A stretch of 60,000 bases of DNA. Source: Antedon mediterranea. Taxonomy: Eukaryota > Echinodermata > Crinoidea > Comatulida > Antedonidae. The notes below the pieces were generated by a model that was not told where the DNA came from, did not search any database, and worked only from the letters and a program-made list of their open reading frames with translations. The DNA lies in NCBI RefSeq assembly GCF_964355755.1, contig NC_092675.1:2702312-2762311 (forward strand). Reading direction: 5' to 3'. The first letter of the stretch is position 1. The number at the start of each line of letters is the position of its first letter. Position numbers and translations under genes: made by a program. This document shows positions 41,528-53,848 of this stretch, one piece after another.

Positions 41528-42246
41528 TAAGAAAAGTTATCAAAAAAATCATATCGAATCAAACCTCCAGAGATCAGGAAATAGAAGACAAAAATATTAA
41601 TATTAGAAATACTTGGTTAAACGCGTAACTATTATTATAACATTATAATAGTGTCTTGTTAAATATATACATTATTATTACCTGTACATAATTTATAAAA
41701 CTTAAAAATTAATATTCAATACAGAATAATGAGAGTTTGAATTTTACTGATATCGCATACGATTACTGTTTATTATTTTCACGATACCGTGTTCATATAA
41801 CGAAAAACGCTTGTTTGATATTCATATTTGCCCATCGGCATATTGTTATTAAGTACGCGCGCTATAAATAATACAACCATTCACGTAGTTCCTATTGTTT
41901 GGTGGCAATCATTCTACTGAGGCAGACTAGGCAAAACAAAAGACAGCAAAACAAATTAGATTTTGATGAAGAAACTCACTACATTTGATCACGCATCATC
42001 AATTATAATTCATTAGATTGGCTTACTTTGAAATTATGCATCAGTCAATATGTAATAAAAACTTCCAAAGATCAATTCGCAATAATGGCCGCCATTGTAT
42101 GGTATTCCTACCATATAAGTTTGTATCAGACTTAATGTCCATATAATAACTGAAAGAAGTTATTTTTATTTGAAATTTATTTGGGTATACCTATCCGTGC
42201 TACCACCCATAATGCACTGAGCGTAATAAGTATTGCGTGTGCGTAA

Positions 42247-42445
42247 AGCTTGGTTCCCACTAGATACGCAACGTAAGAAAATGCCCTTCCGATAATTGTG
42301 TTTGCCCCGCCTCCTGCGTGAAATCAGACCTGCGACTTTGCAGCACTGTTTCGTCGTCGGTTCCCACTTGATTACGTGATTACGCAATACATCACCTTGC
42401 GTCGATACGTCGCTGCGTTACGTTGCGTTCTAGTCGGAACAGGTT
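42247..42445. mobile_element. MITE family B, copy 3
   Basis: Left end AGCTTGGTTCCCACTAGATA after TAA; right end ACGTTGCGTTCTAGTCGGAA then CAGG is a degraded inverse. It abuts the 62-bp tandem array. Confidence 0.6.
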
Positions 42446-42870
42446 AACATGTGTGGTGTTGGTTTAAACAGGTGTGTTGTTGGTTAACAGGTGCGACGGT
42501 GGTTATGTATAGGTGTGGTGTTGGTTTAAACAGGTGTGTTGTAGGTTAACAGGTGCGACGGTGGTTATGTATAGGTGTGGTGTTGGTTTAAACATGTGTG
42601 TTGTTGGTTAACAGGTGCGACGGTGGCTATGCGTAGGTGTGGTGTTGGTTTAAACAGGTTTGTTGTCGGTTAACAGGTGCGACGGTGGCTATGCGTAGGT
42701 GTGGTGTTGGTTTAAACAGGTGTGTTGTCGGTTAACAGGTGCGACGGTGGCTATGCGTAGGTGTGTTGTTGGTTTAAATAGGTGTGTTGTTGGTTAACAG
42801 GTGTGACGGTGGTTATGCACACAGGTGTGCTATTATATATACAGGTGTGCTGTAGTTAACTATGTTTGAC
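42445..42870. repeat. 62-bp minisatellite
   Basis: GGTGCGACGG recurs at 42490, 42552, 42614, 42676 and 42738, and as GGTGTGACGG at 42800: a period of exactly 62. Units contain GTGTGGTGTTGGTTTAAACA and GTTGGTTAACAG. Confidence 0.95.
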
Positions 42871-45200
42871 GATGGCTTTGCTCACATGTGTTACGTTTGT
42901 TCGTTCGTTTTTAGGCTACAGGTTTTGTGTTTTGTTTTACGTTCAATTATACAATAATAACGAAATACAATACATGCAAAAATAATCGACTTCCAAGGGG
43001 AATACCTTGTGTGTAACTGTTTTGTTTGTACTTTACATGCAAACCTGAATATTATCATGCCCATCGTTATACAAATTTTACCTTACGCCTTATCTCTTTA
43101 CACAAGGAAAATTCTTCTTATTTTGACGTCATTTATACGCCAACATTCTTATCTCATTACACAACGAAAATTCTATATTCTAAGATGATCAAAGAACGGA
43201 TGCTGTAATTGCCTATTGATTAGGATGAAACAGATCGATACCAGGTCTGTTGTGTTCTATTGAGCTGAAGGTTTATGATCTCCGATTGTCATGTTTGATA
43301 CCGTCGTTCCAAGGGCTTGATAAGGTGATTGGTGATGCTTTGTGAGTTAATTGGAAAAAATGAAGATTATGGTTGAAAGTTCTATAAACGGAGGTTAAAC
43401 AATATGTTTTGAAAACCACCAACACGCCCCAACTTTATTCAAGAATGTATAATATTCATAGTACCATGAAGACTAGTGTGAATAATTGCATACTTTTAGT
43501 AGTTGTTCAATATAAAACAATATCGATAAAACTTTGTCAGGCTATATTACTATAACCACCGACACGCCTCAAAATTATTCATATCACATCAACAAACAAA
43601 CAATATATCGACTATTGAACCAAAGATTCTCTAGTGAATGTAATGAAAGCTTCGATTAACATTGTTCAATATTCAACTTTTATATCCACGTGTAACAAAT
43701 GAATACAATTTTAATAATATTAATGGTGTTGAATCCACTTATAGCAAAATAGCTATTTACCTACAAACTAATGTAAATTTGTTACCACGTAAAACTTCCG
43801 CGTAAACTTCGGCTTTTACTGGCTGTACATCCTTTGGTTCCCATTTGCATGATGCAGAGCTATTTTTGTGGATTCAACACCGGATTTGAAACACATTATT
43901 ATCAAGCAACTGTGAACTTACACTGTTTAAATATTAAATACGTTATTGATACTTATTGATCCTTTACCTGTATGACATCTGTTGAACTACCAATTAGTCA
44001 TGATCTTATACGGGCGTATTCTCCTGATGCACCCATCGAGTTTCAAAACCAAATCTCTATACTTCAGTATGTTTGATCGATACGGTACAAAGTATGATAT
44101 ATGTATTTCTGAACATGTTTGTAGGAAATCAAGTAAACATTAAAACATATCCTTAATGCATTGTAATAGCCAGCTGACGTCACAATTGCACTGTAAACTT
44201 TATAAACCCAGAAAAGAGTGATACGCTGGATTCAACGTAAAAACGGTTAGATTTGATATATGTGTTGACACATCTTCTATTTGTAAACATCCCATTAAAA
44301 AGGTAGTTTATGACATCATTCCCGACATCGATCACGTCATCTTAATCTATACCATCAGACAGATATCTTCATTTGGGAAGGGTGGAGAGAGGGGATGGAG
44401 ATTGCTTGGTACGTGTGTATAGTTATTTAAAATGTTCAAATCGTATTAATTATAGTCTTATTTTAAAGTTATCAAACGAATCCCGATATTAAATTAAATC
44501 TTTACTCGTCAACTGTCTATCATTCATTTTATTAAGTAATTAATTGATGTTTGCTTAGTAACTACTTAAAGTACGTCGATCACATTGTTATTATATATTA
44601 TTAATCTGTACGACATATTTCCAAATCATGAGATTATATTTACACAACTCTTGTAAATGAACAATTGTGTATTACAAGTGACATTTCCTGACGGAAAGAA
44701 GTATTTAATCTGTTTTTAAGCAAGGCAATCTAAGACATTGAGCTCTTCTTGCCAAGATAGGAACTCGTAACAGTCCTTTGATCTTATCTCTGGCTACGAC
44801 AAATACAAACAGTCCTCATAGGCCTATTCTCCTTGGCTCGCGGTTCCTGTTTAGGGGCGTGGAACTTATCGTGTCGCAACCACAGATAAACTCCTTGATC
44901 TCCGGTTCCGGTATTATTCTACCATGTGTATAAACATGTTAAAAACCAACCATCACCTCCGTGAGCGGATTCGGGTTTCCCTACCCCTAAATTTGTGTAT
45001 AGGGCAAGATTCATTTCAAAAATCTGGATCCACCACGCACCAAAATGGTAAGAAGAGAAGTTGGTATTAACTTTAAACTAATTTTCCCATGGTTGGCTTA
45101 TAAATTATATACTGTATAAACATGGAGTCTATTTTACACCTCTATATACAAGTCAATAAACAAAAAACACTGATTTAGAAAACAAGTAGAAATGTTTTAC
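42871..45200. other. Intergenic spacer between convergent genes
   Basis: AT-rich; no coding-like frame and no repeat family recognised. DET1 transcripts should end near 45200. Confidence 0.5.
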
Positions 45201-45412
45201 ATTTTATTCCATGCTATGCTTTGTCAAGAAATAAACATCTGTTCACACACAATGTCCGCATAAATAACATGCTACCTTAATCACAACCATGCATATTCAA
45301 AACATCAAAAATAAGCACCAGGCCTGACAAGCAAGAATGTTCTGTATCAACTATAATATAGCATCATTAATAAAATGCACAAAACAAATGTCATTTTGGG
45401 TTCAATCTGTTA

Positions 45413-45650
45413 CTACCACGATGGCCCGCTCTTGCTTGATCGTATATCATGATTCAATGCTGCTGGGTGGCGTACATGAAAATTGACAACATATTCTGCG
45501 TTTGTTCTCTGTACGGATATTGCAAATGGTTCATGGGGATGGAAGGTGAATGCTACTAGTCTTCTTGGAGGTGGTTGTTGAGGCGTTGAACGTCCAGTTC
45601 CACCGGCTTGAATGCGAAATCTTAACAAACCAGAATCTCTAGCATAAAAT
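45413..45650 (-). CDS. DET1: DET1 coding exon 2 (C-terminal 78 residues)
   Basis: Acceptor ttttttctacag before 45650. Reads [19 protein letters not shown], then a Pro-rich insert (PQQPPPRR), then the conserved [20 protein letters not shown]. Stop TAG at 45415-45413. Confidence 0.95.
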
Positions 45651-47485
45651 CTGTAGAAAAAACACATAAATGAATATGTAGTGAAAACTTTAAAAAAATT
45701 TAACATGCTGGTTTCCATCAAGAAAGAGATGCTTATGGCGAACAAAAATGCAATGAAAAAAGTCTTAGTTTTAGTGTTCTTTTACCATGGTAGAGGCTAA
45801 GGTTTACATTTTGTTATTGTGTGGAGAATCATTTTATACAAAACATGCAGCCGTTATTATCTGGTATTTAAATCTAGGACATTGCCAGTGTATTTGCAGA
45901 TCAGCCTAAGATGTATGGATTCAATGGGACCCACATATACATAACCTAAAATATCATTATCTTCAGTTTCATTCTACTATTTATAGGCTATTTACCTAAT
46001 TGGATGATCACCACATGTCTTTGGTCTTTCCATGGCTGACACCCACTTATCATCATAGCTAAAAAGAGCCAAGTCCAGGTATGGACTACTACTGTATGAC
46101 TGAGAGCTGATGGGTAACTGAGCAAGTAGACGTTTAACAGCTTCCGTGTGCCCGCCAAACTTTGCGTTTATTATGGTGTGCTTAAAACGTTCTTGAATCT
46201 GACGAGCGTAGATATTACTAGAGCACGTGAACTGAGCAAACGTATGAAGGCTGGCATTGCGAAACAGATCACCAAAATTCTCAAAAAGTTCTAAGAGTTT
46301 TTTTGAAGTATTATCAAATACTGCTATTACTTCTGTCGTAACCATGTTGTATACAACAAAAAATGAGGGTAAAGAGTTGGGATCCTGAGATAAGAGAGAC
46401 ACAACAGCCTCGCTTGAATACTTGAGCAAGAGGTGGTCTTCATCAAGTAATTGCATCTTCCACATTCGTAGAGATCTAAACTGATGGTAGTACCTAAAGT
46501 ATTGTCTAGAAGCTTCAGGTGTTCTTTCGTTGTGGGCTTTAAGGTAGAGATACACAAGTAAACGGTGTTTTAAAGAATTGATAGTAGGATCAGAATACTG
46601 GTTGCCCTGTCTGTGTGATGGATGCGACTGTTCAACACGTAGGGATGAATAAACTAAAGCATCATCTTCATAACAGAATCTACCAATTGTCTGAACATCA
46701 ATAAAACTGCCATCAGAGGTAACATGAAATATATGTACTGTTTGTTGCTGCACAGAAAGTACTGCTAATATATTCTTGAAAAGGTAAATTCCTTGATTGT
46801 GAGATAGGAATATTTTATCACATTTGAATTTTCTTGTGTCACACAGAACTCCAGTTTCCAAATCTATAATATGCAATGAATAGTCTTCCAACATGAATTT
46901 TGGGTTTGGCGAGATTGATTCATTATTCCTGTAAATGTCAAAGAAATGCCGATCTTCTGGAATGAACACGGCAGAACCAACAATCACGTAGCGTCCATCA
47001 TCGGTGAACAGGCTGCATTCTCTGTTTAAGTGTTCACCGTTAGGTGCCACATTCACAGTGTGTTTTAAGTGGAAAAAACTGTCAAAAATGTTATTACGAA
47101 TTTTATGAGATTCTGGATCGGCATCGTCCTTTGTCATGTGACCATTGGCATTTTTCAATAGCTCCCCAGCTGCCTGAGACCCGAGGAATTTGTAAATCTC
47201 CAAAGATGTCTGGTCTGCAGAAAATGCGATGAAATACTGTCCATTCGGGGAAAACTTCCTAAGAAAGCATGGCGGCTTTTTCAAGTTCACTATTGTATAG
47301 TTTGGAAAAATATTTTGATGGAACTGTCGAGCGCAATGGAATTGGGTGCATGGCTTACGGACATGTGTTTCTCTTTGCCTTAATCTGTAAACTATATTCT
47401 GGTTTGGGATCTTGCGTGGTCGTATTTGGTCAAAAACCTCTGATGTATTATTTACAGGAACAACAGCGTCAGTGGCTTGCTGCAT
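45413..47485 (-). CDS. DET1: DET1 (de-etiolated 1 homologue), two coding exons
   Basis: Substrate-adaptor component of the DDB1-DET1-DDA1 / COP1-CUL4 ubiquitin ligase, nuclear, which promotes degradation of factors such as c-Jun (family knowledge). Exons: 47485-45996 and 45650-45413, joined through a split Arg codon (AG|gtaaat ... ctacag|A). Protein 575 residues versus 550 in human. Diagnostic stretches: [46 protein letters not shown]-like [106 protein letters not shown]. The first ATG is at 47485 with A at -3. A 5' splice acceptor (tatacag) ends at 47513, and the frame is open back to it, so upstream coding cannot be excluded. The C-terminus carries about 14 extra residues after NFHVRH. A possible poly(A) signal AATAAA lies at 45208-45203 on the minus strand. 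Confidence 0.96.
45996..47485 (-). CDS. DET1: DET1 coding exon 1 (residues 1-496 and split Arg)
   Basis: Nearly 1.5 kb intronless coding block with donor gtaaat. The same frame would run on only to the TAA inside the intron (45992), so the exon boundary rather than a short protein explains the ORF end. Confidence 0.95.
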
Positions 47486-47512
47486 GTTCACTTGGTTGAA
47501 TAGTATGGAACT

Positions 47513-48436
47513 CTGTATACAATAAAATTAAAATGTGTTTTATTGTTACTTAAAAATAAAAGCAGCAGGCCCTAGCGTAGTATTTAGTAGGCTAGCTAGA
47601 TCAGAATCTGTAGTGTATGCCTCTATTTATAAGTAATAATAGCTAGCTAGGCCTAGGCTATATACAGTAGTAGCAGGAGGCACAAAGATAGGCCATCCAT
47701 GAGGCCCACTCTCTAGCTAGCTAGGTTATTATATTTTTATATTTCTTTATTCTGATACAAAATCAATAGGATAAAAACACAAAAAGTACCGAGACGGCAA
47801 ACTTATTTCCATTGTGGTCCTAGCAAACTTATTTCCATTGTGGTCCTTCCTGCGCCTCTAGTGTAGTAGTAGTAGTAGTAGTGGTAGAGCTAGTAGTAGT
47901 AGGCCTAGTAGTACTAGAGTGTAGTAGTAGTAGGCCTACTAGCTAGTGTAGTAGGGCTATTAGGCCCACATAGTTAGTAGGCTAGAATTTAGAGAACAAC
48001 AAGCTAGGCTAGGCCCTAACTAGGCCTAGAGGTAGAGGCTAGGGTAGGATTAGGCCGCCTAGCGAAAGTGAATCTGCTTTAAACTAAATCGCAATCTTAG
48101 GCTAGTTAAAACAATACTTGAGAATTTTAAAAATACTATAATTACATATATATTGTGAGGTAAAACACAATATTTATAGCAAATGATTCAATCAATGTTT
48201 ACGTTTTCCCAGGCCATCGCAAAATAAAATCGTAACCTTTGACATGCATGAATGTAATATTTATGATTGTATATACATTCATGTCCAGTAAATGATATTA
48301 TATAACATTGTTAATTTATTTTTCCTACCTCAAAATTTATTTTAGTTTTATATTTTGTTCTTTGTTTAGCTGTATTTCTATACAAATTGCAATACGTGAA
48401 ACAACTTTTTGAAAGAGCCACCCACGCGCTAACCAG
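47513..48436 (-). other. DET1 5' intron or leader region
   Basis: Between the acceptor at 47513 and the YY1-like motif. Rich in GTAGTAG runs and GCCTAG / CTAGCTAG palindromes. No coding exon seen. Confidence 0.4.
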
Positions 48437-48446
48437 CCGCCATTTT
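48437..48446 (-). promoter_or_regulatory. YY1-type motif, possible DET1 promoter / 5'UTR
   Basis: On the minus strand this reads AAAATGGCGG(C), the YY1-type element often found at transcription starts of animal housekeeping genes. It lies about 950 bp upstream of the DET1 start ATG, before the acceptor at 47513, in a locally CG-containing patch (CACGCGCTAACC). The transcription start itself is inferred. Confidence 0.35.
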
Positions 48447-49183
48447 ATTATTGGGGCACGCCTTTCTGAAAAAATTTCTGAAGTCCAACACATTCTTTTG
48501 GTTGGTATTCTAAAATGCTCACTTTTTAACAATTATTTTATACTAACATTACACTGAATACAGACATAATCAATTTATATCTTGTAATACGTTCTTTAAT
48601 AAGTTGATTACTAAGTTATGAAGACATTATTAGGTAAACATCAAAGTGGGTTCTTTCCTCTTCGCGAGTAACCCTGTTTGCCTAGGCCTATCATGGAGAT
48701 CTTGACCGCGGCGGCGTCACTAACCTATCCGCTCATGTCGGTCAAGAATGTTATTCATGTTGGGCCTAGGATTATCGTGTTAATGTTTGTATTGATAATA
48801 CATGTGTGTCACCAGGCTAGTCTTAAATGTTTTGTCGAACTTTAATTTATTTTATAATATAATTTAAAAACAATCAATATTTAACAAAAAAAACCCATCT
48901 TTATTTAATTTAATTTCAAGAATTTGTTTGATCTTTTTTTTGTTGTTCCATTATAATATGCGTATAATATAGGCTAGGCCTAGTATTATTTATGCATCAT
49001 TTTATGTAATGTTGATTGTAAACTTATTAGTTATTACATTTTTTTGTCCATGTCCGATCCCATCTTAGCCTACTAGGTAGGGCCAAGACAAGGCTTTGAT
49101 CACGTGTGTTGTTTGTTACTGTATGTATAGGCCTAGCGGTACCAGCCTAGCTAGGCTAGTAGACTGAATCATTCAGTTTTTTA

Positions 49184-49849
49184 AGCCTGTTTTCCTGTCG
49201 ACGTTGAAATACGTTGAGTTGCGTTGAGTTTAAAATCGTTAAAGTTGAAAATAAAATAGCGATGACGATGATCGAGTCAGACCGCTAATATTTACACATT
49301 TTTACGCGATCGTTCATAGTTTCTTGGTTCTCTCGAGCGTTACTGGGACACGCGGACGTGAAGTGTTGCAAAACTAAGGCCGGCCACGCGCAGCCGGGAC
49401 CGCGTGAAAATTGAAAAAGTTACGGGTTTTGATGCTTAAACCCAGCCTAGGACATGCTTTCGTTGATATCTTAATCTAGGTTTACACTAAAGACAAACAT
49501 TAAATTTAATTGGTTTAATATTATAATTTAATTTAACTTACACTTGTTTTTTTTAAATATCAGACCTTAAAAGTGTACAAAAAAGGTGAAAAACATCGTC
49601 GCGTTGTAAACATTCAAGAATTGTCAGCGCGTACCTATTTTTTCACAAACTGCAATGACGTAATTTGTGGACCATTTGATTGGTCAGTTTTAACGATCGT
49701 AATCGTTAAAGTTGAACCGAGTTCAACTTTAACGATTTAAGATTTTAACGATTTTCAATGTTAATTTTTACCCCCTTTTCCTGTTAAATCGTTGAATATG
49801 TCAACTCAACGCAACTCAACGTAACTTAACGTCGACAGGAAAACAGGCT
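49184..49849. mobile_element. 666-bp TIR element with TTA target duplication
   Basis: Ends AGCCTGTTTTCCTGTCGACG and its exact inverse, with inner arms rich in GTTGAGTTGCGTTGAGTT and ATCGTTAAAGTTGAA. TTA on both sides (49181-49183 and 49850-49852). No transposase; CG-rich centre. Confidence 0.85.
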
Positions 49850-50852
49850 TTACAGCATAGTTATGTGGTTGGTATAACCCAAAGAGTTGTACTTTTATGT
49901 ATGCAAAAATTGTTTTATGATTTGATAAAGGACAAATAAGCTTTTTTAGTTCCACATCTCAACTCACCACTTAGACAATAATGGGCTTGTTTGGGTACAG
50001 AATTTTGCACAAAAGTATGGGGGTGGGATTATTATGCTGGCCAGCTGTTAACTGTTGATTTACCGATTCTCGGGCACAGTTTTTGGAAAACAATTTGAAT
50101 TCAATATCATTTTTATATAATTAAAAGAATTTTATAATTTAAGTGAAAACAAAATAAAATACTTTTTCTTAAAAAATGTTGGAGAAGCAAAGCTCACAGT
50201 TAAAATAATTAATTCTCTGACATTTTGTTGTTGCTTGGCAACATTTTTCTACATTAGTGATTACCAAGTGTTTTTTTTTTATTCTGTTGTAAATTGTTCA
50301 ATTATGGAGATTGTTGAAATATGTTAATATTTAATGATATAAATGTGTAGTAGTATGGATTGTGAACAGTATGGATTGTGAACAGTATGTAATGTCCAAA
50401 GAAATAACTGGAAAATATACTGTTTCTTCTTTTCGGTAGATTGTACACAGTAGTTCAGTACTAAAGATCAGTGTCACTTTGTTTCTATTTTACAACGTCC
50501 CTATTTTCCAGTTCTGTGTGTTTAAGAGCAGCAAAACAATAAAGGTCTTCAACCGAAAATTCCTGTATTTAGAAGATTAAAATTCATTTTTCTGTAAGAT
50601 GTTTTTTTTTTCAGATACTGTGTAGTAGCTTTAAAATCAACAGTACTGCCAAGGTCGTCTAGAAAATTAGCCATGTTTAATCACCATATGTCTACTCCCT
50701 CTGTAGTTAAGAACTATATTGATTGGTTTCTATGGCTACGGGTAAACTTGTCCAATAGGAATGGTACAGGTGTTAATGGTTATGTATTATTATTTCTAAC
50801 AAACTTGAGTAAATTCAATATCAATGCTTCCACAATTATGAATGTTTTTAGT

Positions 50853-51175
50853 GGGTATTGCTAAACTCCGCAAACCTCCAAAAAAACATAGCAAACCCCC
50901 AAAAAAACATAGCAAACCCCACTGAACCAACATAAAAGTGATTAAATCATGTAGTGTACGACCCACTGGGTATATCCATGTAAAAAAAATATTAAATTTC
51001 TACTGTTAACCACTTATTTTTGGGGGTAAAACATCATTTTAATATACAATATATTTTTTTTTACATGGACATACTCAACTCAGTGGGTTGTACACTACAT
51101 GATTCAATCACTTTCATGTTGGTTTGGTGAGGTTTGCTATGTTTTTTTGGAGGTTTGCAGGGTTTAGCAATACCC
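50853..51175. mobile_element. 323-bp foldback MITE with 8-bp target duplication
   Basis: Arms of about 130 nt (GGGTATTGCTAAACTCCGCA ... and inverse TGCAGGGTTTAGCAATACCC) around an AT-rich loop. Flanks are TTTTTAGT at 50845-50852 and 51176-51183. An 8-bp duplication fits hAT- or Merlin-type insertion. No transposase. Confidence 0.92.
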
Positions 51176-53113
51176 TTTTTAGTTACAATTTAAAAAAATA
51201 TTATACAGAATAACATAAAGAATACAATTTTTGTCCATTCTGCATTGCCAATTATTCCAATTAAAGATTTTAAATTGATTTTCCTAAATATGGTATTAAA
51301 ATGACCTAATTCTGACTGGCTTCTTAAAATGGTTTTAAGTAAAGGCTAGTTTATATATAATTCCTGCATTTAGTGTTGTGCTTGCATGATTGTCGTAGTT
51401 AGACAATTTAGACAGTTTAGTTAGTGCCAAGCTGTATTCTCTCGAAGCTTGTTTTACCAGCTAGATTTAACAGAATAAATTAGTTTCAACCGGTATTAAA
51501 AATACAAGAAAATAAACAAAGCTACAGTAGTAATAGGCTGGAGGCAGACAGATTCTGGATTGGTTTAGTAAAAAGCGACATTTGGTCATATATTTAAATG
51601 CGTCTAGGAATTGGTACCTCACTAATTGCCTTTAAATGGAATTAATTTATAATTAATATTAATAATATTATTGGAGTACACTGACATGTATTCACAAAAT
51701 CGTGAATTGCCATTCAGTGGGTATTATTGTTTATAGGACAAATTACTGTTCTAGTTCTTGCACTGTTGCTAAAATCAAGTTAGAATTTTACATGTATTTT
51801 GTATGTAATTATCATAATAATAATTGAAGTGTACGGTTTAGTAACATGCGAAAATAAGTACATGTTTGAAATCTGAGTAAAATTAAAGATAATTTGAAAG
51901 CGGTTTGCAGCATGCTGTGACGGATGTTGTATGATGCTTTAAACGGGTAGTACTAATGGCGGTATTGTTGGCCGTTTTGGACAATGAATCGCATGTTGTA
52001 CACAATCTACTGTTCCATTATGCCTTCACAATAAATGAAATTTGATAGGGCACAAAGTGTATAACATGTGCAAGGCGCGAACGAATTGAGGCAATATTAG
52101 TCGTCGACAACTGCTTGCATTTCGTCTTGTACATGCCGTGTAAAGATACACTCGTGTTTGACATTATTGAATTTTAGTCGTGGTGCGTTAACTTTGGAAG
52201 CGATAACATAACAAAAACAATATTACTATATTGTCCTCTTTGTTATTCTTATTGATCTTGTGCTATTAAAATACACAGATGAAATGTCGAGGTAAATTAC
52301 TGTATTACATGAGAAGTATCAGAAGATTATGAACTGACCTGTGTACATTTCTTAAAATGATGGATACAGTGTTAATAGTTGGACCTGTAGGTTTCAAGGC
52401 TTTAAAACAAATCTGGGAACAGATTAATTGTTTTTACACTTTTTAGAGACCTTACATTTTAGATGAGACTTTCTCAGAAAGAACTCTGATAATGTTATTT
52501 ATATTTTGTAGAACAAATAAATACATGGCTACTTCACGTCATAAGATCTCAAATAATGATATAATAGGTTGTTTGACTGTAGGTGAATGAGTGGCTAATA
52601 TTAATATTATACAACATTTTACAAGGAAACATTGTGCATGTACAAAACCCGACTTGTTCATGTTAAAATTTTTAAATAAGAATGGTCCCACTCTACTATC
52701 ATAATTAATCTATTATCTAGGTTATCAAATTCCTAGGTTTAATGTATAGTAATGTTAACATGATCAAAATTTAATATAGGTACAGTATTTATGTTATTGT
52801 ATAACCCTCAATGAACAGGCTTATAGTCAGTCTGTGTTGCGATAATCATTTACATAACCAGTGAAAATACTAAGGCGTCGTCGCTTATCCTAATCTAATG
52901 TCGTATATTTTTTTCTTATAATGCTTATGCGACATAGTTTTTTTTAATATTGTAAAGACATGATTTAATTAGACAATGATAAAGATGTTGTCATGGTGAT
53001 CCCATACGAAGGAAGTTAAATAAGCTAAGTGCTAAGTCAGCACCTCATTCTCCAGGCATACATTATTTCAGATTGATCTTAAATTATAATGTTGAAATTG
53101 GTCATAGATCTTA

Positions 53114-53269
53114 AGCCGTGTCTACACTGTCAAACTTTATGACAAAATGAGGTGTGCCCATATATGGACATGATGATATCATATCACGGCCATATTTAGA
53201 CATAACACTATGATATTTGGGCACATCTCATTTTTTGGTCATATAAAGTTTGATAGTGTAGACAGCGGT
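53114..53269. mobile_element. MITE family A, copy 9
   Basis: TTA on both sides (53111-53113 and 53270-53272). Ends AGCCGTGTCTACACTGTCAA and AGTTTGATAGTGTAGACAGC then GGT. The changes in both termini are complementary (CCGTG / CAGCGG), so they form a matching sub-type. Confidence 0.88.
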
Positions 53270-53328
53270 TTAGTTTATATTCAGATTTGCATTAATTAAG
53301 ATCATGTTGTTTACCATATCTTAAATAT

Positions 53329-53575
53329 CTTTTGAGATCAAATATAGGTTATAATTCTGACATAAAATTATATGAAATGGTTTTTGTTTATGTAGAAAAA
53401 TATCTTAATAGATCTTTTGAGATAAAATATAGGTGATAATTTGGACATAAAATTATATGAAATGGTTTTTGTTTATGTAGAAAAATATCTTAATAGATCT
53501 TTTGAGATAAAATATAGGTGATAATTTGGACATAAAATTATATGAAATGGTTTTTGTTTATGTAGAAAAATATAA
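53329..53575. repeat. 85-bp tandem repeat, three copies
   Basis: TATGAAATGGTTTTTGTTTA recurs at 53371, 53456 and 53541, exactly 85 nt apart; units also share ATCTTTTGAGAT and AAATATAGGT. Confidence 0.93.
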
Positions 53576-53848
53576 ACTTATTATGATAGACATTGACAGG
53601 TCTTTGTATATTGTGACATTCTAGTTGGCTATAATTAATGTGTCAATTAAAAGAAAGTCAATTTATTCCATGCCAATTTTAGTTTGTTCTCAGCAAACAT
53701 AATCAATTATATTGAAAAAAATAGGGAGAACTGTATACACAGGGTGTTGCTGTAGAATAGGAAAATATAGCCATTCGTATGTATCAGGTTTAAGAAGACA
53801 TTGTTAAATTTATAATATTCTGCCTAAGAGGACCAAAGCTTGTTTATG

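Noticed and set aside
42445-42870. CRISPR-like regular repeats (also 20330-21075)
   Set aside because: Contiguous units with no unique spacers in a eukaryotic genome; these are minisatellites.
47269-47499. + strand ORFs opposite DET1 (also 47044-47232)
   Set aside because: Antisense shadows of a strongly conserved coding exon.
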